64,000 bases of DNA from NCBI RefSeq assembly GCF_040954835.1, contig NC_090723.1:4722001-4786000 (forward strand), given 5' to 3'. The stretch is from Lepisosteus oculatus. Its lineage: Eukaryota; Chordata; Actinopteri; Semionotiformes; Lepisosteidae. The notes under the pieces were generated by a model. The model had not been told where the DNA came from. It saw only the letters and a list, made by a program, of their open reading frames with translations, and made no database searches. The stretch's first letter is position 1. Every line of letters starts with the position of its first letter. The position numbers and the translations under genes are program-made. Positions 35,649 to 46,526 of this stretch are shown in pieces.

Positions 35649-35958
35649 ATTTGAACTGCGAGCCCATTGCATCTAACTAATCAGTGGTTCACATCTTATT
35701 CAACGTTTTTATGGGCCAATGGGGGCCCACAGGTCCGTTTAAAAAAATACTCTGGCCAATCAGGGGCCTATGCTAGCCTGTTGGTTAATCCACCCCAGCA
35801 GGTTGCATATGCATAAAAGCCATTGACTTGGCTATAGCCAAGAGCCAAGACAAGTGTCTTTCAAAATGAAATAGAGACTCCATATATATGACATATTCCA
35901 TAGAACTTACCTCATGTAGTTATAGAGCCATTATTTTTGTGTATCTGATGGGGAACCA
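35649..35958. other. intergenic DNA, no gene seen
   Basis: CCAAT words occur near 35714 and 35755 and an ATAAAA-like word near 35814, but no transcript or exon follows that I can support. Confidence 0.5.
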
Positions 35959-36003
35959 GCTAGATAGATAAGACTTTATTGATCCCGAAGGGACATTGAG
36001 GAA
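35959..36003 (-). repeat. 3' tail of a fish non-LTR retrotransposon with GATA repeats
   Basis: The short GATA run followed by actttattgatcccgaa and gggacattgagg is a very common signature in ray-finned fish genomes. On the - strand it reads as a 3' end, with ...GATCAATAAAG followed by TATC repeats. Only the tail is recognisable; the sequence beyond (to about 36280) shows no reverse transcriptase. Confidence 0.55.
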
Positions 36004-39000
36004 ACCAGGGACGTATGTTACTATGAGGGGTCAGAGCAGCTGCCAATCGGCTCTCAGATCCTCCCAGGCCTAGGATGGACTTTGGAAGTGGCATACTTGC
36101 CCCTGGACCAAACCGTCAGAACCATTGTCCCAGTAAGGTGACTGGGATAAAGTCCTGTAGGAGGTCCTGTGCTTTGGAGGAGATGCCAAATCGAGGTTCT
36201 GACTTCTTGGACTGTAAAGATCCAAGGAGATGCCTTTATTGCTGGAGCTCATGTTTAATTTATGTGTCACTTTTTCCAAAAAAACAACAACAAAAGGTTT
36301 AGCTTGAATCCCACTTGTTTCCTAACGGCTGAGTTCAAGTCCATCTTGAGGCAGAAGCGAATGGAGTGGGATTCCCAGCACCCTCGGGTCGGAGCATGCT
36401 CAATAGTTTCATGTTCAGCTGCCTGCAGTACCTCTGCATGCAACTGCACCACATATTCTCAGGATTTCGTGGCAGCAAAGTAACCGATTTGCAGGGGGTT
36501 TGGGGGTTTTTCAGAAAGACTACAGGGCGGTACTGTCCTGGAAACTCAATTAAGAACTGCTGACTGAGAGGGAAATTCCTTAGGGCCATTACATAGTGAG
36601 AAGCAGTCTCCCTTGAGAAAGGGACCTGTTGACCTGTTACAATTGCATGTCTGTGAGTATTCACTTTTCTCTCTTATTCCACACTGTCTCTAACACTGGG
36701 GGCTCTAGTGTACTTCCATCTTGGTCAACCCCCGTGTTTCTTCACAATACAGCAGCTCTGAGCCTCCTTATCTTTAAGGATACTTTTGAAATGGCTTCAG
36801 GGAGTGCTGGCGGAAAGCAGAAACCAGGGAAAGATGTCGCATGGAAACAGATACAGGTTGCTTACACAGACAACAATGACAGATAAAAACAATTTACATT
36901 ATGATGATGCTTTTGGGCCCAGCTCAGTCAAGGAGGCTGGTCTCTAGTGGCTTTCTGTCCTGTGGACACACAACAGGGAGAGAAGACAAATGCCAGAGGA
37001 ATGGAGAGAGTAGCTACAAAATTAAGGTGAGGGCACGGACTGATGAAAACACTGGGATGAATATACAGTTCCTGAGAATGCATGGAGGAGTGAATGAACA
37101 TAATTCTGACACCAGCGTTATCTCTGAAGGGAAGTACAAGACTGCACTCTTTCAGTGCCTCTGCTGCCTTTCTTCAGTGTGTCCACAACAACAATACTGA
37201 GAGCTGGAGTAGACTGGGCCAGATTTTCTTGTGGTTTGTTGTGCAACAAAGAAAGAGTGTCAGATCCTAGAGCCAGCGACCTGGAAACAACCTCATACTT
37301 CAAAAAGAAAAGCCCGTGATCTAAACATTATTTTAAACAGACGCCAGACCGCTTGCAGACATACCACCGAGGAAATTTGAGCCAAGACAAAATTCAAAAG
37401 GTCAGTTTTCTCTTAAGTTGGTTATGGTAAACCAGGGCTTTACAAATAGGCCAAACCTGTTAACAGAACAAGGTTAGATAAGTTCCAAGGAACAAGAAGA
37501 GTGAAGATATCCATACAGAGTTCAAGATGGACCCTACGGTTCAGGTGTGCTGTTAAGAATCGAGAGATTATGTAATTAACTGCATTTACCAAGGACAACC
37601 GGACCTGAGCCAGGGTTCAGGGAGTTTGAAGGTAGCTTATGTCCTATGCTTGCCTTGCCATAGTGCCCCCTGTGGTTTGCTGGGAATTTGCAGAGCTCTC
37701 TGTGAGAGACGCATAACTCAGCTTTCCTGTCGTTACTGTAGATTTGTATTGCGAATACGTGCTGGGAGATCTACCAGGTTTGGGGGAATGACTCTGTGGT
37801 CCTCTTTCTCCTGCTGTAGCGTGAAAAGTCATGTGACAGGGAAGCAGAAGAATTACCCATTCAAAAAACGATCAAGAAACAGGGATAAACATTGTGATTT
37901 TACTGTTGCCAGCTGGACGTATCCACACTGAACTTAAAATAACACAAAAGCTATGTCTGCAATGTGTCTTCCAAAGTTCAGAAAGAATGACGATGCATTA
38001 GAAAGAATTGTTTTCAGATTTTATTATCAAAAACAGATTTTTAAAAGGACGTCTTTCAAGCCAAAAGTGCATCAGAAATAGTGTCTAGTGTTGACGAAGG
38101 ACAGACCTAAATGGAGTTTGTAACGAGGGGTGACAACAACCAAGTTCAATCAGACTCGGCTGTCTGTAATTATCAATCATTCCCGACGTCATTTCCTCTC
38201 CTAAAAGACTTTAAATACCTATGTGATCTCCTTCTCTCCCTCACATATCTCTTTTTGTCCCTCCTCCACCCCATCTCCCCCTCTCCAGCTGCCCCCCGGT
38301 CACTCCTCAGTCTGCAGGGGGGTCCCAGCCTCCTCGTCCTCTGGCCAGGAGGTCAGCCCTCAGCCAAGCGGGTCAGGCCAAAGTTTCACTGTACACTCCA
38401 GAATCCTTTCAGGACACCTTACTCTTGGGTGTTGTTATGCCTAGTGAACTACATGCTATGCTTTGTAGGGAGAGGGCTAGCTGAGTCCAGCAGCCAGCAC
38501 TGTGGTGTACAGCTAAGATGGCACACAGGGTTGTGGGTGCAACACCTTGGAAATAATGCTGGTATTCTTACTGTTCGGAATTCTAAACGTTCTTGGGAGA
38601 TGCCTCTGTCTGTGAGTCTTGTCTGGGATCTATGCATCCTGGATGTCCGATCAAGTGCATCCCAGATTTCTATCCCAGTTCACTTTAGGAACAGACTTTT
38701 CATTTCAATTTGTGTTTCTTTTTCCAGGAGTGAGCTATCTGAATGTTTTCTGTCATGAGGTCTTTTATACCACAGTAGGGCTTAGAACCCCCGAATCTTA
38801 GAAGAACCATCCTTACTTTTCAGGATATCCTCTTTGTTAAATCTCTGGGGTTGAGACGCTGCTCATTCTATAAGTGTGGAGTTCTTTCAAAGAGCGTGGA
38901 GCATGTCTGATTATGCCCAAAGCACAGATTGTGCCCACAGCAAAATTAGCAAGTGCTAAAGTGTTTATTTGTATTAATTCTTCCATGCATGGAAGCAAAC

Positions 39001-40194
39001 ATAGATGGCTTGCAAGAAAGATGAGCTGAATAAAATTATCTTTCCTGATGTTGTTTCTATACTCTGTAACACCAGACTCTGTAATCACCAGTTCCAAAAA
39101 GGTTCCTTAAGATCTGGATGCCCACAAAGCAGGCCTTTTGTCTCTGGGAGAACGATCAAAGATTGTGGAAGTAAAACTGAGGTATGGGACAGCAAGGATA
39201 ATTGGGATAGCTGAGAAAAGTACTGGAAAAAGAACGAATTGTCCTGTTTGCTAGATTTCCATGCAGGGTGCACACCAGAACAGAACTTAGAGGAAAGGGC
39301 ACCTTACAACACAGATGTAGCCCGACGTACTCCTCATTGCCTCAACGTGCTTTACGTACTGCAAATGAAAAGCACATGTTCCAGCATCAGAAACCCAAGA
39401 AAATGTATTTTTGTGAGGAAACTGTATTTTGAAAAGAGGAAACAAAGGTTACCAAAACAGCAACAAACTTGATCTTGAATACATTTCCTGTAAAAGAGCC
39501 CCCTTTTTTTCCCCAAAAAAACATTTTTGCTTTGAAACACGAGGCAAAGAAAAGCAATGCCAGACGCAAGATTTAGATTGGAGGTTTGCCTCAGGGATGA
39601 AACCACCAGAAAAACAGTGCACATCTCACACACACGGGGGAGGGGGGGATATCAAATTAACGTCACAAAAATAGTTTTGCTTTCAAACAAATAAAACTAC
39701 TAATGCCTAACGCTGAGGCAGGGTGAGATCCCTGGAGAGTCGGCACGCAGTTGCTGAGTTTCTGTGGACATTGTGTTCTTGTTCGTCACAGACCGGCCTA
39801 TTTTTAACAGCAGCCCTCGGTACAGGATGGGAAAAGTCAAGGGTTCTACTGTGGCCTCAGGCGCTCTGTGAACTGGAGCTCTCCTGGGGCTCCACAAGGG
39901 ATGAGAATCCAAGCTCTCCAAGAAACTCGCTGGCAATTCAGCACAGTTTCTCAGTTCGGCCCAGATAATCAATGATCCTGCGTCAAAATAGCTGATCTCA
40001 TTAGTAACAATACTCCTGTCTGTCCCACAAGTCCATTGACATACTATGGGTGCCTGGGCCTTCTTCTGCTACATTTCCAAACTCTGATGAGCCGTGTAGA
40101 ACCCTAGAGCCTGTCCTTTTGTCAATCTGTTGCATTAAAAAAGGTAAAGTCTATATTACAGCAACAGCAGGGACTTGAGCCTGCAACATCTCAG
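36004..40194. other. intergenic DNA, no gene supported
   Basis: The longest open frame in the window (215 codons, 38111-38758, +) lies here. It runs through a pyrimidine-rich tract (about 38215-38290) and has no recognisable domain. A good-looking acceptor (ccctctccag near 38288) precedes a GC-richer open stretch, but no matching donor or partner exon was found. Nothing else stands out. Confidence 0.5.
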
Positions 40195-40498
40195 TCATGG
40201 CCATAATTGGTAAAGGCTTTGGGACTTTTAAGGACTACGCAGTGTCAGGACCTCACTTTTACATCATTATCTGAAGGAAAGCGCCTTTTTTGGAGTATAG
40301 TGTCCCTATCACTTTACTGGGGCATTAGGACCCATACAGACCGCAGGGTGAGCACCCCCTACTGGTCCCACTAACACCTCTTCCAGCAGCAGCCTTAGTT
40401 TTTCCCAGGAGACTCCCATCCAGGTACTGACCAGGCTCACGCCTGCTGAGCTTCAGTGGGCTGCCAGCTGTGAGTTGCAGGGTGATCTGGTTGCTGGC
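40195..40498 (-). mobile_element. 5S-rRNA-derived SINE (SINE3 type), antisense, 3'-truncated
   Basis: The - strand begins near 40498 with a head resembling 5S rRNA: the internal promoter words AGCTCAGCAGG, CTGGTCAGTACCTGGATGGG and AGACTCC correspond to box A, the intermediate element and box C of 5S genes. The SINE body follows, with the 'agggggtgctcaccctgcgg' segment and 'ccccagtaaagtgatagg'. It stops near 40195, so the last 240 or so bases, including the LINE-like tail, are missing. The copy at 51091-51638 is the full-length reference. Confidence 0.75.
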
Positions 40499-41278
40499 AA
40501 ATTAGCAGTCAGTGGCATCTTAAAAACCATTGTGTGTTGCTAAGGCAGAATCTATGTGTTGAGCGAATTTTGAGAGTTTCTTACAAAGCTTCAGATTACG
40601 GGTATCAGAATATGGGGTATGGGAGATTATTTTTTCTCTCAGGACAAAATAACGTCCTTCACTCATGGCTTTTTTACCTTTCCAAGAGCTTTTTAACACG
40701 TACGTATGGGTTGTTGTTGCACATGCCGTGTGACTCATCTTGGACGGCTTTTAGGACGTTTGTACAGCTCGTTTCTCATGTGTGAACAGCCTTGTTTGTT
40801 CTGGGGAGAGTAAAAATTAACAAGCGCGGAAGAAAACGTTTTGGCAGATGGGTCCATTGACAATTGAGTATGTTATTCTGGGAATTTGGAGGACAGAAAG
40901 GTCCCACAATGAAATACTGGCTTGTTCTTGATCTGGACCTCTGTGAGATGGTGCAGTCACAGAGCGCTACATCGTGGAGAAGAACCACACTGCAAGTCAT
41001 TTCACATTACAGGCATCCAAGTCAGAGCACAGGTCTGTCACTAGAGGGCGGGCTTGCTTTAAAGTTAAATACTGATTTTGTAATTGCTTGAGGAAATTTG
41101 TATGCGAGGATGTGGAAAAAAAGATGTGGTTCTAGCTGTGTGAGTCATTGAGTGTCAAAGGAGCTACAGGTAAAGCTTCTCATTATAGCAGCGATTACAT
41201 TTAAAAAAATGGTGCATAAATATATGTAGACCAGGACTGGCCAATCCTGACAAAGATGAATGGACTGAACACATCAAC
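40499..41278. other. intergenic DNA, no gene seen
   Basis: Nothing recognisable apart from short open frames without domains. Confidence 0.55.
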
Positions 41279-41608
41279 ACCATCTTTCCATTTTCTAACC
41301 TCTTCCTCCAGTTCAGGGTCACAGGGGAGCCCGAGCCTATCCCAGCAAGCAACGGGCACAAGGCGGGGTTCACTCTGGATGGGATGCCAGACTATCACGG
41401 GGCACCCACAGACACAGACCTGCACGCACTCACACCAGGGCCAATTCTCCCAGAAGCCCATTAACCCACCAGTGTGTCTTTAAACTGAGGGAGGAGATCA
41501 GACCATCCAGAGGAAACCCACACGAACACAGGGAGAACATGCAAACTCCACACAGATAACAACCCAGGAATGCAGCAAGGCTAGCCACTGTGCCTCCTAG
41601 CTGCCCAG
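41279..41608 (+). repeat. L2-type LINE 3' region, well preserved
   Basis: It contains in order 'cagttcagggtcacagggga', 'agcctatcccagcaagcaac', 'gatgggatgccagac', 'acaccagggccaattctccc', 'gggagaacatgcaaactcca' and a closing 'ccactgtgcc'. This succession is the hallmark of an abundant fish non-LTR family and its SINE relatives. It is more complete and less diverged than the copy at 1873-2081. It carries no reverse-transcriptase frame, as expected of a 5'-truncated insertion. Confidence 0.7.
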
Positions 41609-42242
41609 ATCAAAACTAGCCCTGCATCTCCTCACGGTGTCTCAGCAATAATGAAAGAAATCACGTGTGTTCCCAGTAAGACACTGTTTTATTTTTGAAA
41701 GCTCATTCTCACAGCAGTCCAGGCCTCTAGCCCCAAATACTGAATATTATTTATAATCCTATCCCACCAAGGGGATGGACCCACTACAGCCTGAAGTTCT
41801 GTTTTCCGAAAACCTGCTGCCTCACGAAGAGCCTAGGTGGCTACAAGAATGCCACACAGAATCACAAGGCCCTGCTGTGATCTGGCTCCGGCTGGGAGAC
41901 AAGCTGAATGGGCTGTTGAGTACCCAGCGCTGCGGTCTGAGACCGCAGGAGAGGAGGAAACTGGAGCAGGAGGGGCACTCTTGTTTGTGAGCAGGGCAGG
42001 AAAACCCTCAGCGACAATTAGACCATTTTTTCCAGGCTTGTACTGAATGAGCTCATCTGGCACAGAAGCTACAGGCTGCCAGTCTGCCCCAGGCCCTTCC
42101 CTCTAATCCTGCTCGCTGGCTCAGGGTTTGCTTTCTTACTGGCATTATGTGTCTTTAATATTTCAAACCTGGCCCCCCAAACCCAACAGCAGTCTTTTGA
42201 ATATTTAACCCTCGATTTCTTGATATTGAAAACCAAAGAAAC
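41609..42242. other. intergenic DNA between two repeats, no gene seen
   Basis: Short overlapping open frames on both strands, none with a recognisable domain. Confidence 0.55.
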
Positions 42243-42531
42243 ACAGGGACTCTTTTCGAGACGCACTTTGAAAGTAACACTTTATGACCCTGAAGAGTTA
42301 AAATCTTGGTTTTACATCTCACCCCAGAGGATAGCACCTTTTTTGACAGTATAGTATCCCCGTCACAATACTGGGGCATGAGGACCCATGCAGACCACAG
42401 GGTGAGCGCCCCCTACTGGCCCCACTAACACCTCTCCCAGCAACAACCTTAGTCTTTCCCAGGAGGTCTCCCATCCAGGTACTGACCAGTTCAGTGAGTG
42501 CTGTGAGTTGCAGGGTGATATAGCTGCTGGC
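42243..42531 (-). mobile_element. 5S-rRNA-derived SINE, antisense, with deletion in the 5S head
   Basis: Aligns with the copies at 40195-40498 and 51091-51638 through the segments 'ccccgtcacaatactggggc' and 'gcgccccctactgg' and the box C complement 'ggtctcccatccaggtactg'. About 25-30 bases of the head, covering the box A region, are missing. The copy is also truncated at its 3' side near 42243. Confidence 0.72.
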
Positions 42532-44559
42532 ACAGATCAGCCATTGAGAGGCACAACAGCTGTTATCATCATCCAAGAGGGATGCTGGCTTCATCAATAA
42601 AGCCAACAATACACACATTTTGACAGCGATTGCTTTTCTACATGGGATTATGAAAAATAATGATATACCCACTATCGTAATCAGTCTGATGTTTTAATTG
42701 TCCTGCCTGTTTACAGTGACTTGAATGGAAACAGTGGTGTTATTCTGATATTAGTATTGGCTTTTCTCCTGGACCTCGTTGTGTAAATCTGGCACTGTGA
42801 AAAGCGTGCAGAACAGACATTCTTTGCCTTATTTGAAAAGAGAATTCCTGCCCTTATTTACTGTTTTTATTTCTGTCTATTACATTGTGGCGCCCGAGAA
42901 CCCAGTAAGTTCTGTGTAAAACACAGATGGGGTAGAGTGATAAAACTAAGAGCCATTGGATTATTAGAAACAAGTATTCACAACATCACCATGTACAGAA
43001 ACTGCACAAAGCACTGTTATACAAAAAACTAACTCTGCATTTTAGGTTTAAAGGAATTGGCCTGAGTGCAGTTGCAGGTGTAATTACTGAAATTCAATGT
43101 CAAACAGTACTTATCAGCCACTGATGACCCTTTGAGCCCTCACTCAGACTAGATAAGAGGTAGAGGAGATGCTTCAGTTCCAGACACATGGTGCTAGTAC
43201 TGTTTGGAATCTTTAGTCCCAGAGCTGTAAACTAGGGCAGTAAAGATCTAAAGTTACAATGCTTCTGGGTTTCCCCAAATTCTCCACTAATTAAATGATC
43301 AATTAGTGGAACCCAAGTCCTGTCTTGTCCAGATCATTGTCAGGTGATGGACTAAAGGGACATGTATTTTGAAAGCCCCAGTGGCCTAGATGCTGGCCCA
43401 GGCTCTTACATTCTGGGCTGTAAACACTGCTTTGTTGGAGGCAGTTATTGAACTTCACGTCTCCTGTTTTGTTAAAGAATTACTTACCCTCTGTTGTTTA
43501 TGTTTTTCAATACATTTGGATGTCTTCCAAAGCAAACGGTTTCAGGACTCCCGACTCATTTCCACAAAGGAAAGTATTCGGCAGGCCGCTGCACTGACCA
43601 GGACAGGAATTCCTGTTTTGTTTAGTTTCGGCCTGATGTATTTTGCTGTGGTGGTGATGTGAGTTGGGGTGACCTGTGGGGGCCCAGCCCTTTGAGGAAA
43701 GCCCATGGAGCAGACAGAATGAGCTCATCGTTGTCAAGGCCTCAGGTACCTGCAGGAAACACACCCTTCCGCAGGTTTGAGCTGTCTGGATATCACTCAC
43801 TCTGGCAGCATTCCTCCAAAAAAACAATTCATGATTAATTTAATGCTGAAAACAGGAATCGCCAATATTTCCTACCTTTTCTCACAATATGAAATGAGCC
43901 AGAAACCAAAACCAAAATAAAGAAAAGTCTATACTAATCACTATAGGTCTGTAGTAATAGGTGAGAATGACTGTATCAGACACTCACAATAAGTGTTATC
44001 TCCTTCTATTGAGGTCCAATTAGTTACATTTCAGGCTACACACCTGAATAAAGGCAATTCTCAACTCAGTAGACAGTTGATTTCAATTACAAACCCCATC
44101 TAACTTTTGAAGAGAGGAGAGCAAATTTAGAAGTATGCCCCAGCCTGAAAACTGACATCACTGAAGACCCCAGCAGAAGCCAAAAAATTAGTAGCGGTCA
44201 AAGACATTTAAAGAAAGTGGATTTTGGTGCACAACGACAATCTAAACATTGGAGTGCAAAAAGGGGAGGATTCACTCAAGGCGATGGTGTCGTGCGCATC
44301 TCACCCCTCCTCACAAATGCAAGCAACGGGTCTCCTCCAACAAGTCCCCTCCACACTGCTTGTGCTGTTGAGTAGAGGGTGTCCAAGGCTGTACCAATAA
44401 CATTAGAGCCCGTGTGTTTTCTCAGATAACGCAACCAGGAAGCTCCGAGAGAAACAAAGGCTTGTCACGCTAGTCGGCTGCTCCAGTGTCCCACTGTCGA
44501 GCTCCGGCACCTGGAGAATTCCAAGCCGATCGGTGCTCCGACAGCAGCACGCCCACGTT
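42532..44559. other. intergenic DNA, no gene seen
   Basis: A perfect 10-bp hairpin lies at 43283-43310 (arms TCCACTAATT/AATTAGTGGA, 8-base loop). A 90-codon open frame at 43390-43662 (+) has hydrophobic stretches but no family signature. Confidence 0.5.
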
Positions 44560-44828
44560 CCTGTACTGCTCTCTGATCGCTCGCCCCGGGCAATGGGGCT
44601 CCCTGCCCGCAAGCGGCCTGTTAGTTAGTACATCGGCCTGTTTGACGTACAGGAGGGCTATCCGTCCAGGAATGGCACATATTCGGCACTTTGCACCATG
44701 TGTTGCTGTCTACAATGCCTACGTCAGTGTCCTGTCTGTATTTGCACCGTGGACCAGCAGGAACGATATTTAATTCCACTGTATACTTGTAAATGGCTGG
44801 AATGACAAATAAACGTGAACTTGAACAT
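44560..44828 (+). repeat. possible non-LTR retrotransposon 3' end
   Basis: The stretch ends with 'tgtaaatggctggaatgaca' then AATAAA, GTGAAC and TTGAAC, and is preceded by repeated 'tttgcacc' and 'gtcctgtctgt' words. Fish LINE 3' UTRs commonly close with an 'atgacaataaa...' signal and a short tandem tail of this kind. The 5' limit is a guess. Confidence 0.35.
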
Positions 44829-44834
44829 TACATA

Positions 44835-45062
44835 GTGTCTACATTATTGGGTGTCAACATTATTACCATCTTGTTTGCTCAGGTGGATCGATTCCTTGCA
44901 GTAGTTCATCCTTATACTTACAATCGTTGTATGACTAGGACTGTAGTTAGAGACGTTTGTGCTTTCTGTTGGTTTTACAACTATTTTTTCTTAACGATTC
45001 AGAACCTCGTTACTGTCGATGTAGCTGCAAAAATGAACGCATGTGGCATTTTGTCACTCCAG
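44835..45062 (+). pseudogene. rhodopsin-like (class A) GPCR fragment, TM3-TM4
   Basis: The frame reads a hydrophobic TM3-like run (STLLGVNIITILFAQ), then VDRFLAVVHPYTYNRCMTR. This has the D-R-F/Y triad, the proline of intracellular loop 2 and a basic end. A second hydrophobic run with a central tryptophan (CAFCWFYNYFFLTIQNL) fits TM4, and a cysteine 24 residues on fits extracellular loop 2. The frame starts only at 44793, inside the preceding LINE-like sequence, and stops at 45104; no TM1-2 or TM5-7 is visible. It is therefore a fragment of about 76 residues, probably a dead or transposed copy. The receptor subfamily is not recognisable. Confidence 0.45.
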
Positions 45063-46239
45063 GCAATAATTGTGAGAGGGCCGATGAACGTGAAACTGTA
45101 CTAATCGCTAAATACCAGATGGCTCATCGTTATCTTCCATCACAAAGCACTAATCAGTGGCATGGTTGCGAGATTTCACTTGGGTAGTTGCAACAGCTCT
45201 GTTTCAACCAAAATATCACCGCCCCCCGCAGAATTTCAGACAACCCCCTACAGATTTTTCCCCTGGCGCCGGCCCTGTTCAAGGGCCTGGGAACAGAACA
45301 ATTAACATGCTGGATGAAGTTCCTGGTAAGCTGGGGAATAAAAATAATTAGATCGCTATCCAAGGTGTGCAGGCTGCTCTAGTGTGGTAGTAGCACAACT
45401 AGTCTCACACAAGCATATTTATAAACACGTCAGCCACCTCAACAGATTAAAGGTTCTGTGTTCTTGTATATTATTGTTCTCTCAAGTGGGTACAGACCTG
45501 CTTTGCCAATGTGGGTGGGCACTTAAATGAGTAATAACCAAGCTGATTATGTCTGGTTAAGTGAGGTGTTTCAACTCACAACGCAGTTTAACCCCAAGAA
45601 AAACGAAGGGCAGCTTAATTTCTTTTCCCCAGCTGCTTCCTCTTTAATCATGTTAATATACACAATCACATCACAATGTACAATTACGGAAACAAATCTC
45701 ACATCAGAGTCCACATAGCTCCCACAATGTTCGGCTAAAACAAAGAGACCCACTGTACACTGTAAACACACGCAAAGACGTCCGCGCACTGTAAACACAA
45801 TCACTTGCACAGGATTATCCAAGAGCACAGGGGCTGCACTACACAGAGCCAGACCCAGGACCAGGCAGGCTCCCCCGATACAATTCTCGGCAGAGATTGG
45901 TTGATTGATATGCTTCATTTCTATTCAGCTCGTCCCCCCCACCACCGTAACCCATGACCAAGAAAACAGGAGGTGTCGGTTGAACTGCATTATTTCCAGA
46001 AGAATGCCACTGGGGCAGGCCTAACCTGTGGGCCAATTCAGTTTCAAACGCAACCTTTCAGGAAAAAAAAAACAGTAGCTCAGATTACAACTCCGTGCAG
46101 TCTGCTGCACGGCTGTTACCCTCCCGTGTCAACATGAGCTTGTTTTCAACAGCGTTCAGCACCTTTTGTCCCTGTAAGTCTCCAAAACTGCCTTGTTGGT
46201 GGTGGTGACCCTCTATGCTGACGGAGAATGGTCTTAGGC
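45063..46239. other. intergenic DNA, no gene seen
   Basis: No further GPCR segments, splice-bounded exons or repeats were recognised. Confidence 0.5.
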
Positions 46240-46526
46240 CACTGGTTCCCAGTCTTGGTCCTGGTGCCCCACACACCTGCTGGTTTTCTTCCAGCCCACC
46301 TTCATTAGATACCTGAAGCCTCACGTGACCTACGAAGACGCTTAAAAGAACTGTTTGTGTTTTTGTTTCTAGTCACAGGTTTGGGATTTTATGTCCAGCA
46401 TAGTTAAGAGCTGGGAATGAGCAGTTCAAATTCATCTTATTATTTAGTCAACTGAAGTGAAAGGTGTGATGGTATCACTGAGGGCTGAGCTGCTACAGAA
46501 AACAGCAGGTGTGTGAGAGCCACTGG
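46240..46526. mobile_element. non-autonomous hAT MITE with terminal inverted repeats
   Basis: The left end reads cactggttcccagtcttggt and then acacacctgctggttttc. The reverse complement of the right end reads ccagtggctctcacacacct and then gctgttttc. The ends are thus inverted repeats of about 35-50 bases. Flanks tcttaggc (left) and tctaggc (right) look like an 8-bp target duplication with one base lost, the length hAT elements make. There is no coding capacity. Confidence 0.6.

Noticed and set aside
36850..37200. Possible coding exon among short frames near 36.9-37.2 kb
   Set aside because: No splice-consistent boundaries and no recognisable protein family.
38111..38758. Longest open reading frame in the window (215 codons, +)
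   Set aside because: It has no recognisable domain, passes through a low-complexity pyrimidine tract and shows no codon bias or splice context convincing enough to call a gene.
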